This document shows, piece by piece, positions 14,301 through 25,951 of a DNA stretch of 64,000 bases. The stretch is from assembly GCF_947172395.1 (NCBI RefSeq), contig NC_069095.1, positions 16,404,271 through 16,468,270 of the forward strand, in the 5' to 3' direction. Source of the DNA: Bicyclus anynana. Taxonomy: Eukaryota; Arthropoda; Insecta; Lepidoptera; Nymphalidae. Position 1 is the stretch's first letter, and every line of letters begins with the position of its first letter. Both the position numbers and the translations under genes were made by a program. The notes under the pieces are model-generated. The model ran no database searches. It saw nothing but the letters and a program-made list of their open reading frames with translations, and had not been told where the DNA came from.

Positions 14301-17300
14301 GTTATGTGAATTTAAAGAGACGATGTTTAATTTTTTGTTAACTATATTGTAGAGGTGAGTGGATTTTCTTGTAAATTGATGAGCCGCAAATTTAGTTTTG
14401 CTTCGGATTGTATGTAGTACGGTTTTTCGTCTCCTCTCTTTATTATTATTTTCATTGCCCGGAGGTACATTTTTGTGTACTTTTAATAGTGAAAGTAATA
14501 CATATAATTTTCTAACTGTAAGTAACTCACAATGTTTATATAAGTCACTGGTTGGATATCTGAATGGCTTGAAGAACATCACTTTTAATAAGGATCTCTG
14601 ACCACGTTCTACTTCAAGAAACTTTGTTTTTGAAGCTGCACCCCACACTGTAATACAATACCCCAAAATAGATTGACCCAGTGTAATATAGATCTGAGTT
14701 AGTAATTTTTTTGATGTTACATGCCTAAGAGATTTAAAAATCCAAATGAGTTTTCTGATTCTACCATTTATAAATTCAACATGGGGATGCCATGAGAGCC
14801 GCTGGTCTAATATTATGCCTAAATATTTGGTTGTATAGACTTTATCAAGAACTGGACAGCTACAGTTTAAAGAGCAAATTTTATTCTGTTTGTGAGTTTT
14901 AATTTGGAAATCACTATTAGGTTGTGTTTTTGAATTTATTGTAAAGCATACATAGTTGGATTTTTTTTGTATTTAACGTCAAAAGATTTGACGTCAGCCA
15001 CAGAGAAATTGTTGAGAGACCAGATTCAGCGAATTTTTTGACCGAGTTCCTGCTCTGCTCCATTACAGGCAGGCTTAGGGTGATAATGTTAGACCATTAT
15101 CAGATGTGTATGATGTCGGGACCGACAGCTTAACGTACAGTCCAAGGCCCAGGGGTGAGAGTGTATATCTATCAAAAATTCGCTTGGCGTTGTTTTAGAG
15201 AGACATTTTGGGTCACATCCAGGCAAATTGCACCAAACATTTGCATATCTATTACGATAATGTGTGGAATGACAGTCAGGCGTTTAAGGCAATTATTTTA
15301 AGGCAAGACTAATTCTATATGCATTTTCAAATGTAAACGACAATAACATTCAAACATTTAGTCAAATCTATCTAAAATAAAATACAAAGATCGTCACACG
15401 AAAATAATAATATTCATTTATTAGTTTACCTTGGAAAAAATCCAGAAAGGTATCGGGCAGATTGGTACAATAGAGGCTGAAAGACTTTCAAGACAATCAT
15501 ACAGAGATATGCCTTAAGCTTAAGAGCTAGACATTCACGTCGTTGTCGCTACTGCCGGCAATTTTTCTGTAACCATAGCCATCATCATCGGCAGGGACAA
15601 AGTGTCCTCACAAGTCACACACCTCACCTCACTTGTCCTCAAATCCCTTATGGGTGCAACAAAAAACATACAACGACGCATGTTAAATTATATGCTCCCG
15701 ACCGAATAGTTTTTTTTTTTTGTATCATAGCACAATCTCTTGTCCCACTCTGAAAGTCCGATGGGACGGTAGACCGAAACGACTGGTGAAAGATTACGCA
15801 CGTGAAAGATCTTTACGTGCTCTCCAAGGCAGGGGTGTACCAATGCCACCAACGACTCAACTCCAGGCTACTATTAAAATTTTTCTTACAAGAATTACCT
15901 GACCCTGGATTCAAATCCTGTCCTCATTGTCTGTAGCTGAACCAGCTAACCACATGGCCAATGAGTCAGTTAAATAATGAATTACTTACCAATATATTTC
16001 ACAGGTAGTTTGGACAACACCCTATTGACCTCCTTGCGCCTCAGATACTCGTTCACCTCGTGCCTCATCTTAAAGACGGTCACTGACAGCAGTACGGCAT
16101 CGTCATCTATCTGAGTCGTCAGGGACTTTACTACACGTGATATCATGTCGCGACCTGAAATGTTAGATTAATAAAGATACATTTTATTAAGTTGTGAGCA
16201 ACTTGGTGTGAATAAATCTTTACAAATATTTAGTAAAGATGTTACAAAAGCTTACCAGAACTGAAGTCGAAATCGAATATTATAAATTCATCAAGGAACC
16301 GGAAACGGATTTGCATTCGAGTTTTAGTCACATTATTATGCCAACAAACCCATATGATAGGTACGTTAACATCTGAATGCTGCACTAATGTCAACGGCTG
16401 TCCGATTTTACACGCTGTTACAACTTGGCTTAGTCAGAGTTTCATTTCAACAAACGAAAGAATATGTTACTGAGACAAAGCGATGCTCGGTGTTTCTTGC
16501 TACCTACAATCTTAAACAAAGCTTCAAGGCATGAGTGAATGGGTACTTTCTAGACAAGCGCGTGCCATTCTAGACCTAATCATTGCTTTCTATCAGGCAA
16601 TATTAAAACAACCTCATCGCTGCACCCATGTCAACAACACGTTGGTATCAATTGTACGATTTTATATGCTGTCGTAACTGTTTAGTCAGAGGCTTAGTCA
16701 GAAAGTCATTGACAAAGCAATGCTGGGTAAAAAAGCTTTGTGCATGCCTGAATATGCAAATTAATATATTTTACACTTACTTAAAGTATCATCATGGAGG
16801 ATGATCGCAGATTTCCAATGGAAAGCTTTCCGTGTCCTGAAGTCCAGTAACAGCTGCGGCAACTCCTGGCCAGCACTCGCGTAGGTAACTGTAATGGCGG
16901 AGTCTGACGGGAGACGCGGGCAGTCCACTTCTGTCAACGCGAATAACAGGAGTTCCTCCTCTTCGGTCCTCGAGAACAGGGACCAGGTATCCTCGCATGA
17001 GGCTACGCTGAACACTGCTAAGAAACCTAAAAAGTAATATTAGTAATCATTATGAACCTATTTGAATAACACAATACAGAGTTCTTCAAATATGTTTATA
17101 TTGATTAAAGCCTTCTTCCTTAAAGGAGAGCGTGTATGGAGCTTAGACCCACCACGCTCAAAGAGAAACTTTTTATCTCATTCCAAGACAAACCAGAATT
17201 CGAGCTCAGGACTCGCTGCTCGCTCGCTATACAGTAATTATCGCTGGAGGGTTCAAGAAACACATCTAGATGCATAAATTGCTCCACTTTACGATTGTCA

Positions 17301-18379
17301 ACCTGAAGCTTAGACGATTAACTTCATGTGGTTATAGGTGGGTAATCACAGGCCATAATTTACCACTAAAATCAATGAGGTATCTGCTTATTCAACTATT
17401 ATTTAAAAAAGCATAAATTTACAAAGTGATAAATTGATTTCCCATACCTTTCTTGAGGCTAATGGCAGTCCAAGAGAAGTAATGCACGTTAACTCCACCA
17501 TGTTTGAGTTCAACCCGAGTCAGCTCCTTGATATAGTCCTTCAGATCGTCCAACAGCGACTGGTACTCCTCGCCCAGGAACTGCCGGTCTAGCACCACGG
17601 CTGATATACATGAACTATTGGTATCAAGATGGCTTTTAGGCATTTACACCAGAAATGTTAACGCTTAACTGCAATCACACCTGATAGAGTTCAAAATTGC
17701 AGTCTAAGGTGAGTGTTCAATCTCGATACCTACGTTGTATGTGGGGAAGATAGAAGAACGTTCCATATCTTCGCATAATCAGGAACGAGAAAGCAGTTAC
17801 ATGAGTCCAAGATATCGACTACCTACGTAAAGGTGCAAAATACTGCAGAGCGCTACCATACGCTTTTATGGTAAAGGAATCAAGGAAGGAAGGAATCAAA
17901 CATATGGATAGTGGAAAGTCAGAATCAATCATCTTTAACCCAATTTTCATAGCCCATCACAGGTCTTATAGTGCGGTTTTCCTCGTCCCTGACACAAGTA
18001 TCTAGAATGGCTTTTTAGGGTTCAATCGCCCCGGATTGTAATTTGTAATAAAATTTGGCACACCAATAGTTATTAGGACGCATTTTCGGAGAAAAGGTTC
18101 TCAAAAATTCACCTTTCAAGAGGTAATTTATCCCTCGGATAGTAAGAGAAAAGGGAACTTCTAGCCAACGGTTTAACACCCTAAGCTGAATAGTACAAGT
18201 AACATCTTTTGCTTACCACCAAGCTAGATGCAGCTACAATAAAAACTTGATAGATAACTTGTGCTTTAAAACATAAAATTCTTACCGATAGAGGCATTCG
18301 CGGTAATTAGAGACGGAAAATCCTCCGCCTTCCCAAAGCCGAACATACCAAACACAAAGAAGAATATCCGTATCCTCAT
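2371..18379 (-). CDS. Ir93a: Ionotropic receptor 93a (19 coding exons, 870 aa)
   Basis: Variant ionotropic glutamate receptor, in insects a co-receptor for temperature and humidity sensing with IR25a. Exons, in transcription order: 18379-18286, 17600-17448, 17017-16781, 16154-15990, 13742-13525, 13169-13002, 12692-12519, 12083-11979, 11568-11462, 10091-10031, 9516-9414, 8900-8794, 8293-8131, 7258-7041, 6032-5951, 5213-5094, 4648-4570, 3888-3728, 2468-2371. Every junction is GT-AG and all phases join without a stop, giving 870 codons, close to fly Ir93a. Seen in the protein: a signal peptide in exon 1; an amino-terminal domain through exon 7; ligand-binding lobe S1 in exons 8-12 (NPPW, then TDR near residue 526); a first membrane segment near 566-586; a pore region; a segment with GTWWIVVLIVVTTYSGNLVA near 634-653; lobe S2 in exons 14-18 (ALIDWKLRLRYL, PKRDRCWK); and a last membrane segment near 830-853. 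The family is clear. The least certain exon is the 61-nt one at 10031-10091, with a GTGCGT donor. Confidence 0.93.
4243..4312 (+). repeat. RTE-type LINE 3' remnant
   Basis: A short stretch with the words TGGGTCCCAAGGTGCTGGAATGG matches the end of the RTE-like open reading frame seen more completely at 54016-54425 (there GGGGTCCCAAAGTGCTGGAATGG). It is a decayed fragment inside an Ir93a intron. Confidence 0.5.
4708..5033 (+). repeat. SINE family A, near full length
   Basis: The tRNA-like head TTTGGCGCAGTGGTATGC is followed by the complete body and the 3' end GTAGTCAAGGGCTAACTTG plus an A-rich tail. It lies in the Ir93a intron between the exons at 5094 and 4648, antisense to the gene, and ends only about 60 bp from the exon at 5094. 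Confidence 0.8.
5267..5480 (+). repeat. SINE family B with RTE-like 3' tail
   Basis: The tRNA-like head TAGCCCAGTGGATATGACC is followed by a body (ATGCACCTCCAACTTTTCAG) and a tail, CAGTGGACGTCCATCGGCTG, ending in a (GATGAT)n run. The tail is the same as the 3' end of the RTE-like LINE at 54016-54425. The element starts just upstream (plus-strand right) of the Ir93a exon 5094-5213. Confidence 0.75.
5515..5775 (-). repeat. SINE family B, minus copy
   Basis: Begins CATTATCAACCCATAGTCGG and runs through GAATGAGAGGGGTTAGGCC and CAGGTTTCCTCACGATG towards the tRNA-like head, so its head is on the right. With the plus-strand copy at 5267 it forms an inverted pair about 35 bp apart, which could fold in the Ir93a transcript. 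Confidence 0.7.
6545..6848 (-). repeat. SINE family B, near full length
   Basis: Complete copy running from the ATCAACCCATATTCGGCTC end to the inverted tRNA-like head ATATCCACTGGGCTATCAC. The B box reads GGATTCGAACCC in plus-strand orientation. It lies in the Ir93a intron between exons 7041-7258 and 5951-6032. Confidence 0.8.
7809..8020 (+). repeat. Unnamed interspersed repeat
   Basis: Shares ordered words with 28680-28850: CATTCCATGGA, a TAGGGTTAAG block, ACACTCCCCTTCT, a GTTCT..CTGCC block, and AAATTTG.TAAGATCCTA. No terminal repeats or coding capacity are seen. It is probably an old non-autonomous element within an Ir93a intron. Confidence 0.45.
11090..11395 (-). repeat. Possible tRNA-headed SINE (family E)
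   Basis: In reverse complement the right end reads as a tRNA-like promoter (TTGGATTAGTGGTTTGCC, then GGTTCGAGTCCTGGG). The left end (GGATGATAATGTTGAACTG) resembles 15065-15110. It sits in the Ir93a intron between the exons at 11462 and 10091. Confidence 0.4.
12531..12572 (-). repeat. 21-bp in-frame tandem repeat in Ir93a exon 7
   Basis: Two 21-bp copies that differ at a few bases lie head to tail, and a third, degraded copy follows. Read on the coding strand they give NPSDNYT and NPSSNYT, preceded by NIS. Together they add N-X-S/T sequons near residues 383, 390 and 397 of the amino-terminal extracellular part. Confidence 0.8.
14105..14200 (+). repeat. TG-rich simple sequence
   Basis: Irregular GTGTTTGTG / GTGTGAGT stretch directly downstream of the LINE reading frame that ends at 14226 on the other strand. 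It is probably the 3' tail or UTR of that element. Confidence 0.5.
14226..15055 (-). mobile_element. Non-LTR retrotransposon fragment (C-terminal reverse transcriptase region)
   Basis: The minus strand encodes the post-catalytic part of a LINE reverse transcriptase. It includes KYLGIILDQRLSWHPHV and SILGYCITVWGAASKTKF, followed by a basic C-terminus ending at 14226. The upstream part is shifted by at least one frame around a homopolymer near 14960, and no catalytic YADD box is present, so it is a dead 5'-truncated copy. It resembles CR1/jockey-like elements; the exact clade cannot be set from this piece. It lies in an Ir93a intron in the same orientation as the gene. Confidence 0.75.
15719..15965 (-). 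repeat. Possible SINE remnant (family F)
   Basis: The right end has a B-box-like GGATTCAAATCCTG and an A-box-like end when read in reverse. The left part (AGTCCGATGGGACGGTAGACC) looks like LINE-derived sequence. A related right end occurs at 20385-20460. It lies immediately before the Ir93a exon 15990-16154. Confidence 0.35.
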
Positions 18380-20979
18380 TTTCTCTACCACAACGCTACA
18401 ACCACAGAACACATTGTATGAAGTTCTAATCATAATTCGCGTAAAAAACGCAATATTTCCCTTCGAAGGCTGCTCTTTTATTTATAGTTTAATTAGATTG
18501 GGAAGGCTCAGGTGCGCGCGTTAACATTTCATGGTGCCTCGCGTGAATGGCGGTAAGCTTTCCAAAAGTAGTTTTTAAGAAAGCTATACGGGGTGCTCGG
18601 AATTTTTTTCAAGATTATTGATCAAGTCTTTGATTAAGGATTTTAATCCCTTATGCACAAAAATACCGATAACGATACCTCACACCATGGGATAGACAAT
18701 AAAAAATTCATCCTCACTTTACATGTAGAAGCCCTAAATTTTTTTTTCTTTTTAAAATTTTCTTTGTACCACTTTAAAGACGTAATAAATATACGTACCC
18801 ATATTTCAGCTTTCTAGTTTTAACGGACTATACTTAGACTTATTTACCTATCCAACGATACCCAACACTATGAAATAAACAAGTAATAAGGTATCCTCAA
18901 AAATTAATTTTTCAGATTTTATATTACGACTTTGTCCAAATTTTCATTGTCCGCTAAACGGCGGACAGACGTACGGACGGTGTGATTTACCCAAACTAAT
19001 AATAGGTACCAGATTGCACAGTTGTTGGCAGTTAAAATAAAAAAGCAAATATCATACCGGCGTGCATGAATACGCATATCATAAATTTTTATGTTTAAAA
19101 GAACAATCAAAATATATAAGTAGTTATATACGGCATCTTGTGCCTTTATCTACCTTGTTCATCCCGTGGTTAGTCTATATGGGTTTGTATCTCGAGGTCT
19201 TAGTTTCGATACCTCGGTCGGGCTTTTTTCGCTAATAAATTAGCTTCGACTGAAAGCTGCGCTTTATAGCGTAAACCGTAAACGGATTAAAAGAGTCGTG
19301 TATAGGTTTGTTGAAATACCCTCGAAAAATACTATAAAATTTTTGATATACATGTAAAAATTTAAACACCCTTACTTATCATTGACGTCTCGAAAAGGTC
19401 ATCGCCATAAACAATTCAGCTCCAAGAATTACCCACTGAAGGCACACTGAGCCAATTTCGTGACATAAGTAGCTTAATTTACACGTCATTCAATAACACC
19501 AATATCATCATTTTATGAACCCAATAATAGGTGAATGTTATATGTAGGTAGGTACACTCCGGCAAATAAGTTGAACCAAAATGTCAGTTGTCTGCTGAAG
19601 TACAATTATAAACAATAGTGTTAGACGGAACTAAACTGCGTGGCTGCCCGGCACATTAAATTTTATGTGAAACTAGCGGACGCCCGCGACTTCGTCCGGC
19701 CTTAGGCATCTTTAATCCAGCCCTTACAGTTGTACCTATCGCTGTAAAAATGGAGTATCTTTTGCCGTTTTCCCAACATTTCCCTTCACTGCTCTGCTCC
19801 TATTAATCGTAGTGTAATGAAAAGTATACTATAAGCTGCCCAGGACTATGAATAATAATTGTACTAAGTTTCGTTAAAATCTGTCGAGTAGTTTTTGTTT
19901 CTATAGCGAACATACAGACAGACAGACAAAAATTTTACTGATTGCATTTTTATCGATCAGTAATTAGTTACCCCCTGATAGTTATTTTGGAAATATATTT
20001 CATGAAGAGAATTGATCTCTCTGCAGATTTTTATAAGTATAGGTAACCGGCCAAGTGCAAGTCGAACACGTACACGCAGGGTTCTGCACCATTATCTATA
20101 AAAACGGTAAAAAAATCATGTTCTCACGACTCTTGCTCAAAAAAGCTATTATTTTACCATTCCACAGTGGGGCTAAACAACTATTTCAACCTGGGCTAAA
20201 GTAATTTTGTTTTTTTTTTAATTTTTGTCTGTTAATAGCCTAATAAAAAAGGAAAAAAGTTTAATTCGTAACTCGTGGAATCATACTAAAATATCTTGCG
20301 GCTATCACTGCGCATGGTAGTGTCAACTTATAATCTTCAGGGTTCTTCAGATTTGCAAGAAAAATCTCAATAACATTTTTTATAGACTTCACACGGGGGA
20401 CTCGGAAGTCCTGACCTCATTACCAGTAGCCGAACTAATATAATCTCGGGGCCAATGAGGTAGTTGAGTTGGTTAGTTGAAACCATTTATCATCATCATG
20501 GAGTCCACAATCTCTTGCATGGACTAGCAAACAAAACGGTCTCGAGCCGCCAGTAGCCAGTATCCAGCGGCTCCCTGAAACCCACTTGGTGTCCTCAGCC
20601 CACCTAGTAGGGGGTCGACCAACACTGCGATTTCCGGTGCGGGTTCGCCATTCCAGCACTTAGGGACCCAACGTCCATCGGCTCTTCGATCCATTTTGAA
20701 ACCATTGAAATAGTAAAAACACAAATAGCATGAGCATGAGCAGCACGCATATTTGGAGATATCATGATGATTTTTTTGTCACTTCTTAACTTTGCAGCAC
20801 GTGTAAATAAATTTTTGAACGTGTACTAATATGTAACTGTCACTGTCATTTTGACTTTGACGAATCAATTGTTATTTATTTACATTTCGTTTAGTTTCGT
20901 AGTTTTCACGGTTTTACCTATTTTTTGCATCTAAGGGATTTTATAATTTATGGGAAAATCATAATTATTATTCATCGAA
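18380..20979. other. Ir93a-ALG13 intergenic region
   Basis: The upstream regions of the divergent genes Ir93a and ALG13 flank this stretch. No convincing gene was found. It holds a tRNA-like remnant near 19150-19235, a dispersed repeat at 19668-19945 (ACTAGCGGACGCCCGCGACT, of the same type as 38388-38600 and 39993-40280), the inverse partner of 2205-2340 at 20100-20250, and a tRNA-like remnant near 20385-20460. An RTE remnant is listed separately. Confidence 0.5.
20435..20735 (-). repeat. RTE-type LINE 3' remnant
   Basis: The minus strand encodes DGRW.PKCWNGEP and GNRSVGRPPTRWAED in overlapping frames. These are the C-terminal motif blocks of an RTE-like LINE also seen at 54016-54425. It is frameshifted and truncated, about 250 bp upstream of the ALG13 start. 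Confidence 0.6.
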
Positions 20980-21495
20980 ATGCATACACAATACAAAAAA
21001 TGTTTTATAACAGTAGGTACTACACGTTTCGACCTACTATGCCAAAGTATTCAGCAACCTGCAGTGCTTCGCGCTTTGAATAAGCTTGGATATAGAGAAA
21101 TAACTTTTCAAATAGGCAACAGTGATTGTGAGCCAGGCCACTATGAGAAGGAAGGTGTTAAAATTGAGATGTACCGGTTCAAAGATTCTTTGAAAGAAGA
21201 CATGAGAAGTGCTGATTTAGTAATTAGTCACGCTGGTGCAGGCAGTTGTTTAGAGGCTTTGGGTGAAAACAAACCTTTACTTGTCGTTATTAACGAGGAT
21301 TTAATGGATAACCATCAAATGGAACTAGCAGAACAGTTGCACATGTCAGGGAATCTCTATTATTGCACTTGCGATACATTGAACACATTGGAAACTGTGG
21401 ATTTTAGTTGGTTGTCACCTCTGGCCAAACCTACGCCGAATAATTTTGTTAAATATCTAGATAGTGTATTTACTGTTAAAAATCTATCCAAATAA
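20980..21495 (+). CDS. Alg13: UDP-GlcNAc transferase subunit ALG13
   Basis: Catalytic subunit that, with membrane-bound ALG14, adds the second GlcNAc to dolichol-PP-GlcNAc on the cytosolic face of the ER, an early step of N-glycosylation. The protein is 171 aa in a single exon, a typical length for short ALG13 proteins, and shows the GT28 C-terminal-domain motifs: VGTTRFD near residue 12, SHAGAGS near 88, and the NHQMELAEQL block near 108. There is no signal or membrane segment, as expected. The ATG is the first in frame. An AATAAA overlaps the stop codon (21491-21496). No long GT28-OTU fusion like the vertebrate isoform is seen nearby. Confidence 0.95.
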   Translation: MHTQYKKCFITVGTTRFDLLCQSIQQPAVLRALNKLGYREITFQIGNSDCEPGHYEKEGVKIEMYRFKDSLKEDMRSADLVISHAGAGSCLEALGENKPLLVVINEDLMDNHQMELAEQLHMSGNLYYCTCDTLNTLETVDFSWLSPLAKPTPNNFVKYLDSVFTVKNLSK

Positions 21496-21879
21496 ATGCA
21501 AATTTCATGTTTAGTAGCTTAAAATTATGTAAATATATTTCCATTTAAAATTCAAATTTCATACATGATAATATTAATCTCATAGATGTCATCATCATGG
21601 GAGTCACTTAGGTATAAAATGTGGTGTAATTATCTTACTAGAATATTTGCAATCAAGTAGTAGAATAATACACACCAGCCTCCAGGCCCCGATCTAGAGG
21701 CAGGTAGGAGCTAAGCAGGGGCTTTGCCCAGAATGGCAAAATTATTTTATAGATCCAGCAGATTCAGAGAAAATTGGCTGTGAGAGACAGACATTTGAAA
21801 GATCTTACAAGGTTTCAGTTTTTACATGTACCTAAAAAAAAAAACAGTATTTTTGGTGCGTGGAAAGGTCAGCATTTAT

Positions 21880-22360
21880 ATTAATTGATTATGAAACACG
21901 GCTAAAACTCACGTGATATTACGTCGGAGTATGCCCGACTAGTTTCAAACCCATATATTTTAATCGGGATCATATGGATGGTTGCTGCCCACAGCGTGGA
22001 AACCGCTATTTCTTTCATTGTCACATACAACAAACTTGGAACAAGACAGCATTAGTTTGGTTTGCTTACAAGAAGACGAGTCTAATGAAGATGACATTAA
22101 TGAACCGTCTGAGAGTGTAACGGAACCTTCACTCCCCACCACTCAACCTCTCTCCGCGCGCGCAATGCGTGCAGCAGCGCGTCGCGCAGCCGCTTCGCAG
22201 TTTGGATCGTGCCACGATGCAAGAACCAGCTCATGACTAAGGGCCCCGTATGGGTTCGAAACTAGTCGGGCATACTCCAACGTAATATCACGTGAGTTTT
22301 AGCCGTGTTTCATAATCAATTAATATGAATAACACTCACGATAGTTTAAATTCTAAAATA
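21880..22360. mobile_element. Hairpin element with long terminal inverted repeats and 12-bp flanking duplications
   Basis: Arms of about 78 bp (21880-21957 and 22248-22330) are near-exact reverse complements (key word CTAGTCGGGCATACTCC). The element is flanked by the direct repeat GTCAGCATTTAT at 21868-21879 and 22361-22372. The interior carries an 84-codon plus-strand frame (21982-22236) rich in acidic and then Ala/Arg residues; no family was recognised. A solo copy of one arm lies at 48079-48165. It is a MITE-like element, but a 12-bp duplication with an AT-rich right end would also fit retroposition. Confidence 0.65.
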
Positions 22361-22872
22361 GTCAGCATTTATCTTTGCCCCAAGAGGTGAAATTGGATCA
22401 GGTTCTGCCAGCTTCCACTTCAATATGTCCTTGTTAATTTTGAGATACCTTACTATATGAAGTTACTATTTAGGTACTCTACTGGGTAACAGCTAGTGGA
22501 ATCAAACAACTACCACTAACTCTTGTCCAGTCTATATGGCTGAAGGTCTTAGTCTGCGATGGGCTGTGAAATATTGAGCCTTTCTTTATTCCAAGTACAT
22601 TCTTCTCACCCACATTGGAGGAGGTTGGTGGGTCTAAGCTCCAAATGTACTGAGAGGGATGCCTGGCCATGTGGTACGCCATTAAAATATGCTGATAATA
22701 ACTCCAGAACAATATATATGATACAGCGACTGTCTCTGGCAATACACTTGCATAACCACTGTTCAAAAAATAAGAGTATGCACCAAACATCAAGCCTGGT
22801 CTAAATGCAAGTCCGTCAGTAGAATAAAAGTTTAGTGTATTATATTAAATAATAAAACACAACTGTTTTAAA

Positions 22873-23315
22873 ATTTTTATTGGAAAATGTAAATTACAAC
22901 AAAATTATAATATTATGTTTAATTAAAAAATTGTTTTAAGCTTACAATTTTGGGTAAAGAATTCAAATATGTTTCCAGTATAAATAGAAAATTTGTTTGA
23001 CTATAATATTAGATTCAGCTAAGAGTATAAACATGCTTACTATGGTAAAATTAAACAGTTTTAGGGTCATATTAAAAAAAAAAAAACATCAATATGAATT
23101 TTGGATGTTTTGTTATCCATTCTTGCAACATATACCCCCTTATATTAATTCGATTTTTGTTTTTGGTATGAGTTACAAAAATCCCACTTATTTATATATC
23201 TCATATCACTACACTTGTTTTACTTGTTGTTCCATAGTTTGAGATATCTAAATGTTATCTGTTAAGTCTACGGAGAAAGTTAGCATGTCTACACTCCAAG
23301 TTGGTGCAGTATAAT
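22873..23315 (-). other. 3' UTR of the p24 gene with poly(A) signal
   Basis: About 440 bp without coding signal after the TMED4/eclair stop, ending at an AATAAA on the minus strand (22876-22881). The extent is inferred. Confidence 0.4.
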
Positions 23316-25951
23316 TTACACTAATTTCTTAGCCTCAAAGAAACTCTTCAGATGTCTCATCTGCCAGTACCCGATACACACTAGAACACCAGTCTGCAGT
23401 AAACTCCACCACAGAACTCTTGAATTTGTGCTCTCGGACGTCTGTCTGAATCTCTCCTCGCGGTGCTGAAAAATTCCACTTACAGTGAGATGGAGTTTTT
23501 AATTCGCTATTAATTAGAGTCTCTCATTTATTTATGTATTTGTTCATTTTTATTTTAAGAATGTTATTAATACATAATAACTATTAAAAATTATGAAAAA
23601 AAATCAACCCTCCTGCTCTTCTATAACAAGATCCCCAAGACTGTGATGGACCTGCCAATGCATAGCTTTAAGCAATGTGTTAAAAAACATTTACTTAGTC
23701 GAGGTTACTACAACATTGATGAGTTCCTTAAAGATAAAAGCGCTTGGAGGCCATTGGATCAGTTTCCACCTTCACACAGGAAATAAAACTATAAGAAATT
23801 GTAATTGTTATCAATTGTAAATTATAATACTGTATGACTTTTTCAAAAGAGCAACTGTTGAGTTTCTTGCCGGTATCTTCTCAGCAGAACCTGCCTTCCG
23901 AACCGGTGGTAGAATCTTTACAAATAGTCAACTGACGTGTCAAAAGTGCTTGTAAACTGAGCCTACTTGAAATAAGTGGGAGATTTGAGTGCTAAAGCAA
24001 TTGGTGGTCAGGGCTCCAGAGTGAGGAACTTCTTCACAATATGAGCTATCTCAAAAATCACTGCCTTCTGCTAGGTGCATGCCCCAGATTAGATTTGAAC
24101 CTACACCCTCGTAATCAAAGATAGAGGTCATATCCAGCTTCACTTCAGCTTATCAAAATTATTTTTATTTATTTTTAGCAAAAGGTTTGTTCCAGGTTCC
24201 CCATCCCAGGTTTGAATACAAAATAAAAATAATTGTTTATTCAATTATTAAAAAAAGCTATATACCCTCTGATAGCTTTGTTCCTTAGTGATTTGGTGAA
24301 CTTGATCCAGCAACTGTCTGATCCTTAGCTGCAACTCACTAAGTTTATCTTTCTGTGCCACATTTGCATAGTCCACAGCATGCTCTCCGACTTGGATGTC
24401 TAAGTGTACCTGAAATCAAACAAACAATTCAGTAATCACAAATGTTGGCAATTATAACCAGTAAACCCATTACAACTCTTAGAAAATGTATTTATCAAGC
24501 GTTTTTGGCTCTAGGAATGTAAAACAGGTTGTAGAGCTCAGAACCAGTTAAGGTAATTTTTTTTTTTAATAAAAGTTGTTGCATTTATTAAAATGTCTAC
24601 AAGTGAAATCACAGATGAATGAATGTATTATATGTGAGGTTAGTTACCCTATAATTTTTATACTGCATACTGTAATAAAGTAAATTGCACTTTATATGCA
24701 AGCTAAAGTAGAATTTTTTAACTTATATTAAATACTGCAGGGTATGTGGATGTTAATAAGGAACTTTATAAGAATAAATTAAGAACTTCACAATAAAAGA
24801 GTTTTGTAATGTACAGTGCCACAAGTTTGTTTATTCAGGTGTTTCTTAGCCTCAATGCTATTATGAACTAAATGAATGACTAACTAAATGAGGCAATAAA
24901 TTCATATGAACATTCATAAATAATTAAAAAATGTACAAAGTAGTAAAGTGAATATATTTGAAATATGAAAGAGTCCAAACTTTGTTTTGGCCCATGCTTA
25001 GCAAGCTTAATAAACTGACAGTCCCAATATAATCACACACACTAATATTATAACGGTTTGTATGAAACTGTGTTTGTTAACTGTAGAAGCCTAATCTACA
25101 ATCTAATCTGCGAGGCTTACACACAAGCGAATATTGTTTGACTGTTTCTAACAGTTGAAGCTAGTGTGAAGTGTCTTGCTCTTCTGTTACTTTGGTGACT
25201 GACGGTAGCTAGTGAACGGTGCCCGTGGTTCTAAGGTAAGTCTTGCCAGTTTTGATTTATCCAAGTGTAGCACATATATTAAGGCTTTGTGTATGTCCAA
25301 AATAGATTAGGCTTTTAAGTTTAAGCAAGTTATTATACATACATATATAAATGTCAAGTTATCTAGTATAAGTTAAATTATCTATTTCTAGCATGGAAAA
25401 ACTTATACTTAAACCATTGAAAGTTTCATTACGTATTTATTTCATTATTTCTACAGTAAATGATAAATTTATTACAAAATATTGGTATGGTACTTACTCT
25501 CAACTGAGATCCACTAAACCAAGATGTACTATTCGAGTACATGCACAGTACATGTTCACCAGGAGTCGTTGAAGTGAACGAGATCATACCCTCTGAAGAA
25601 TATACACGGGAAAGTACCACACGATCATTGGGATCACGTACTTCCACATGCATTCCAATACCAGGCGACGATGGCATGAATCCGCCTGAACGAGGGTCGA
25701 AAAGCTCCACTTTGTAGTTCACTGTAAATATTATACATTATCTAAATGATTATTCAGCAAATAGACGGTGTACAGTTAGTTAGATCTGATAAAAATCATA
25801 AAAAATCTCCCTCACCGATCACGGTTGTGTCATCTGGGATTTCTTCGATGAAACATTTCCTCTCACCCTCCGCTATGTGAAAATATAAAGCTGAACTAAA
25901 ATCTAAAATTAATACTAAGGTAATGAGCGAGGAAAAACTTAATAAATTCAT
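23316..25951 (-). CDS. eca: p24 family cargo receptor, TMED4/TMED9 type (eclair)
   Basis: Type I membrane protein of COPI/COPII vesicles that cycles between ER and Golgi and helps select cargo. The four coding exons are 25951-25816, 25721-25498, 24409-24266 and 23465-23316. All are GT-AG with matching phases and give 217 aa, the family's usual length. Seen: a signal peptide of about 20 residues; the mature start LYFHIAEGERKCFIEEIP; a GOLD domain with the conserved block GFMPSSPGIGMHVEVRD and two cysteines (CF, LCMY); a coiled coil in exon 3 (LQLRIRQLLDQVHQITKE); one membrane segment; and the tail SFFEAKKLV with the FF and KK sorting signals. It matches the fly eclair pattern. It is head to head with DDRGK1, 1.5 kb away. 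Confidence 0.96.
23606..23970 (+). repeat. LINE 3' fragment (ORF2 C-terminus and UTR)
   Basis: The plus strand encodes LLFYNKIPKTVMDLP, GYYNIDEFLKDKSAW and a stop near 23787, the typical C-terminus of a lepidopteran jockey-like LINE. A UTR-like stretch follows (TTTCTTGCCGGTATCTTCTC). It lies in intron 3 of eclair, antisense. Confidence 0.65.
24063..24150 (-). repeat. SINE family B fragment
   Basis: Contains GGTGCATGCCCCAGATTAGA and AGGTCATATCCAG, the inverted tRNA-like head of family B. It is truncated on both sides and lies in intron 3 of eclair. Confidence 0.55.
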
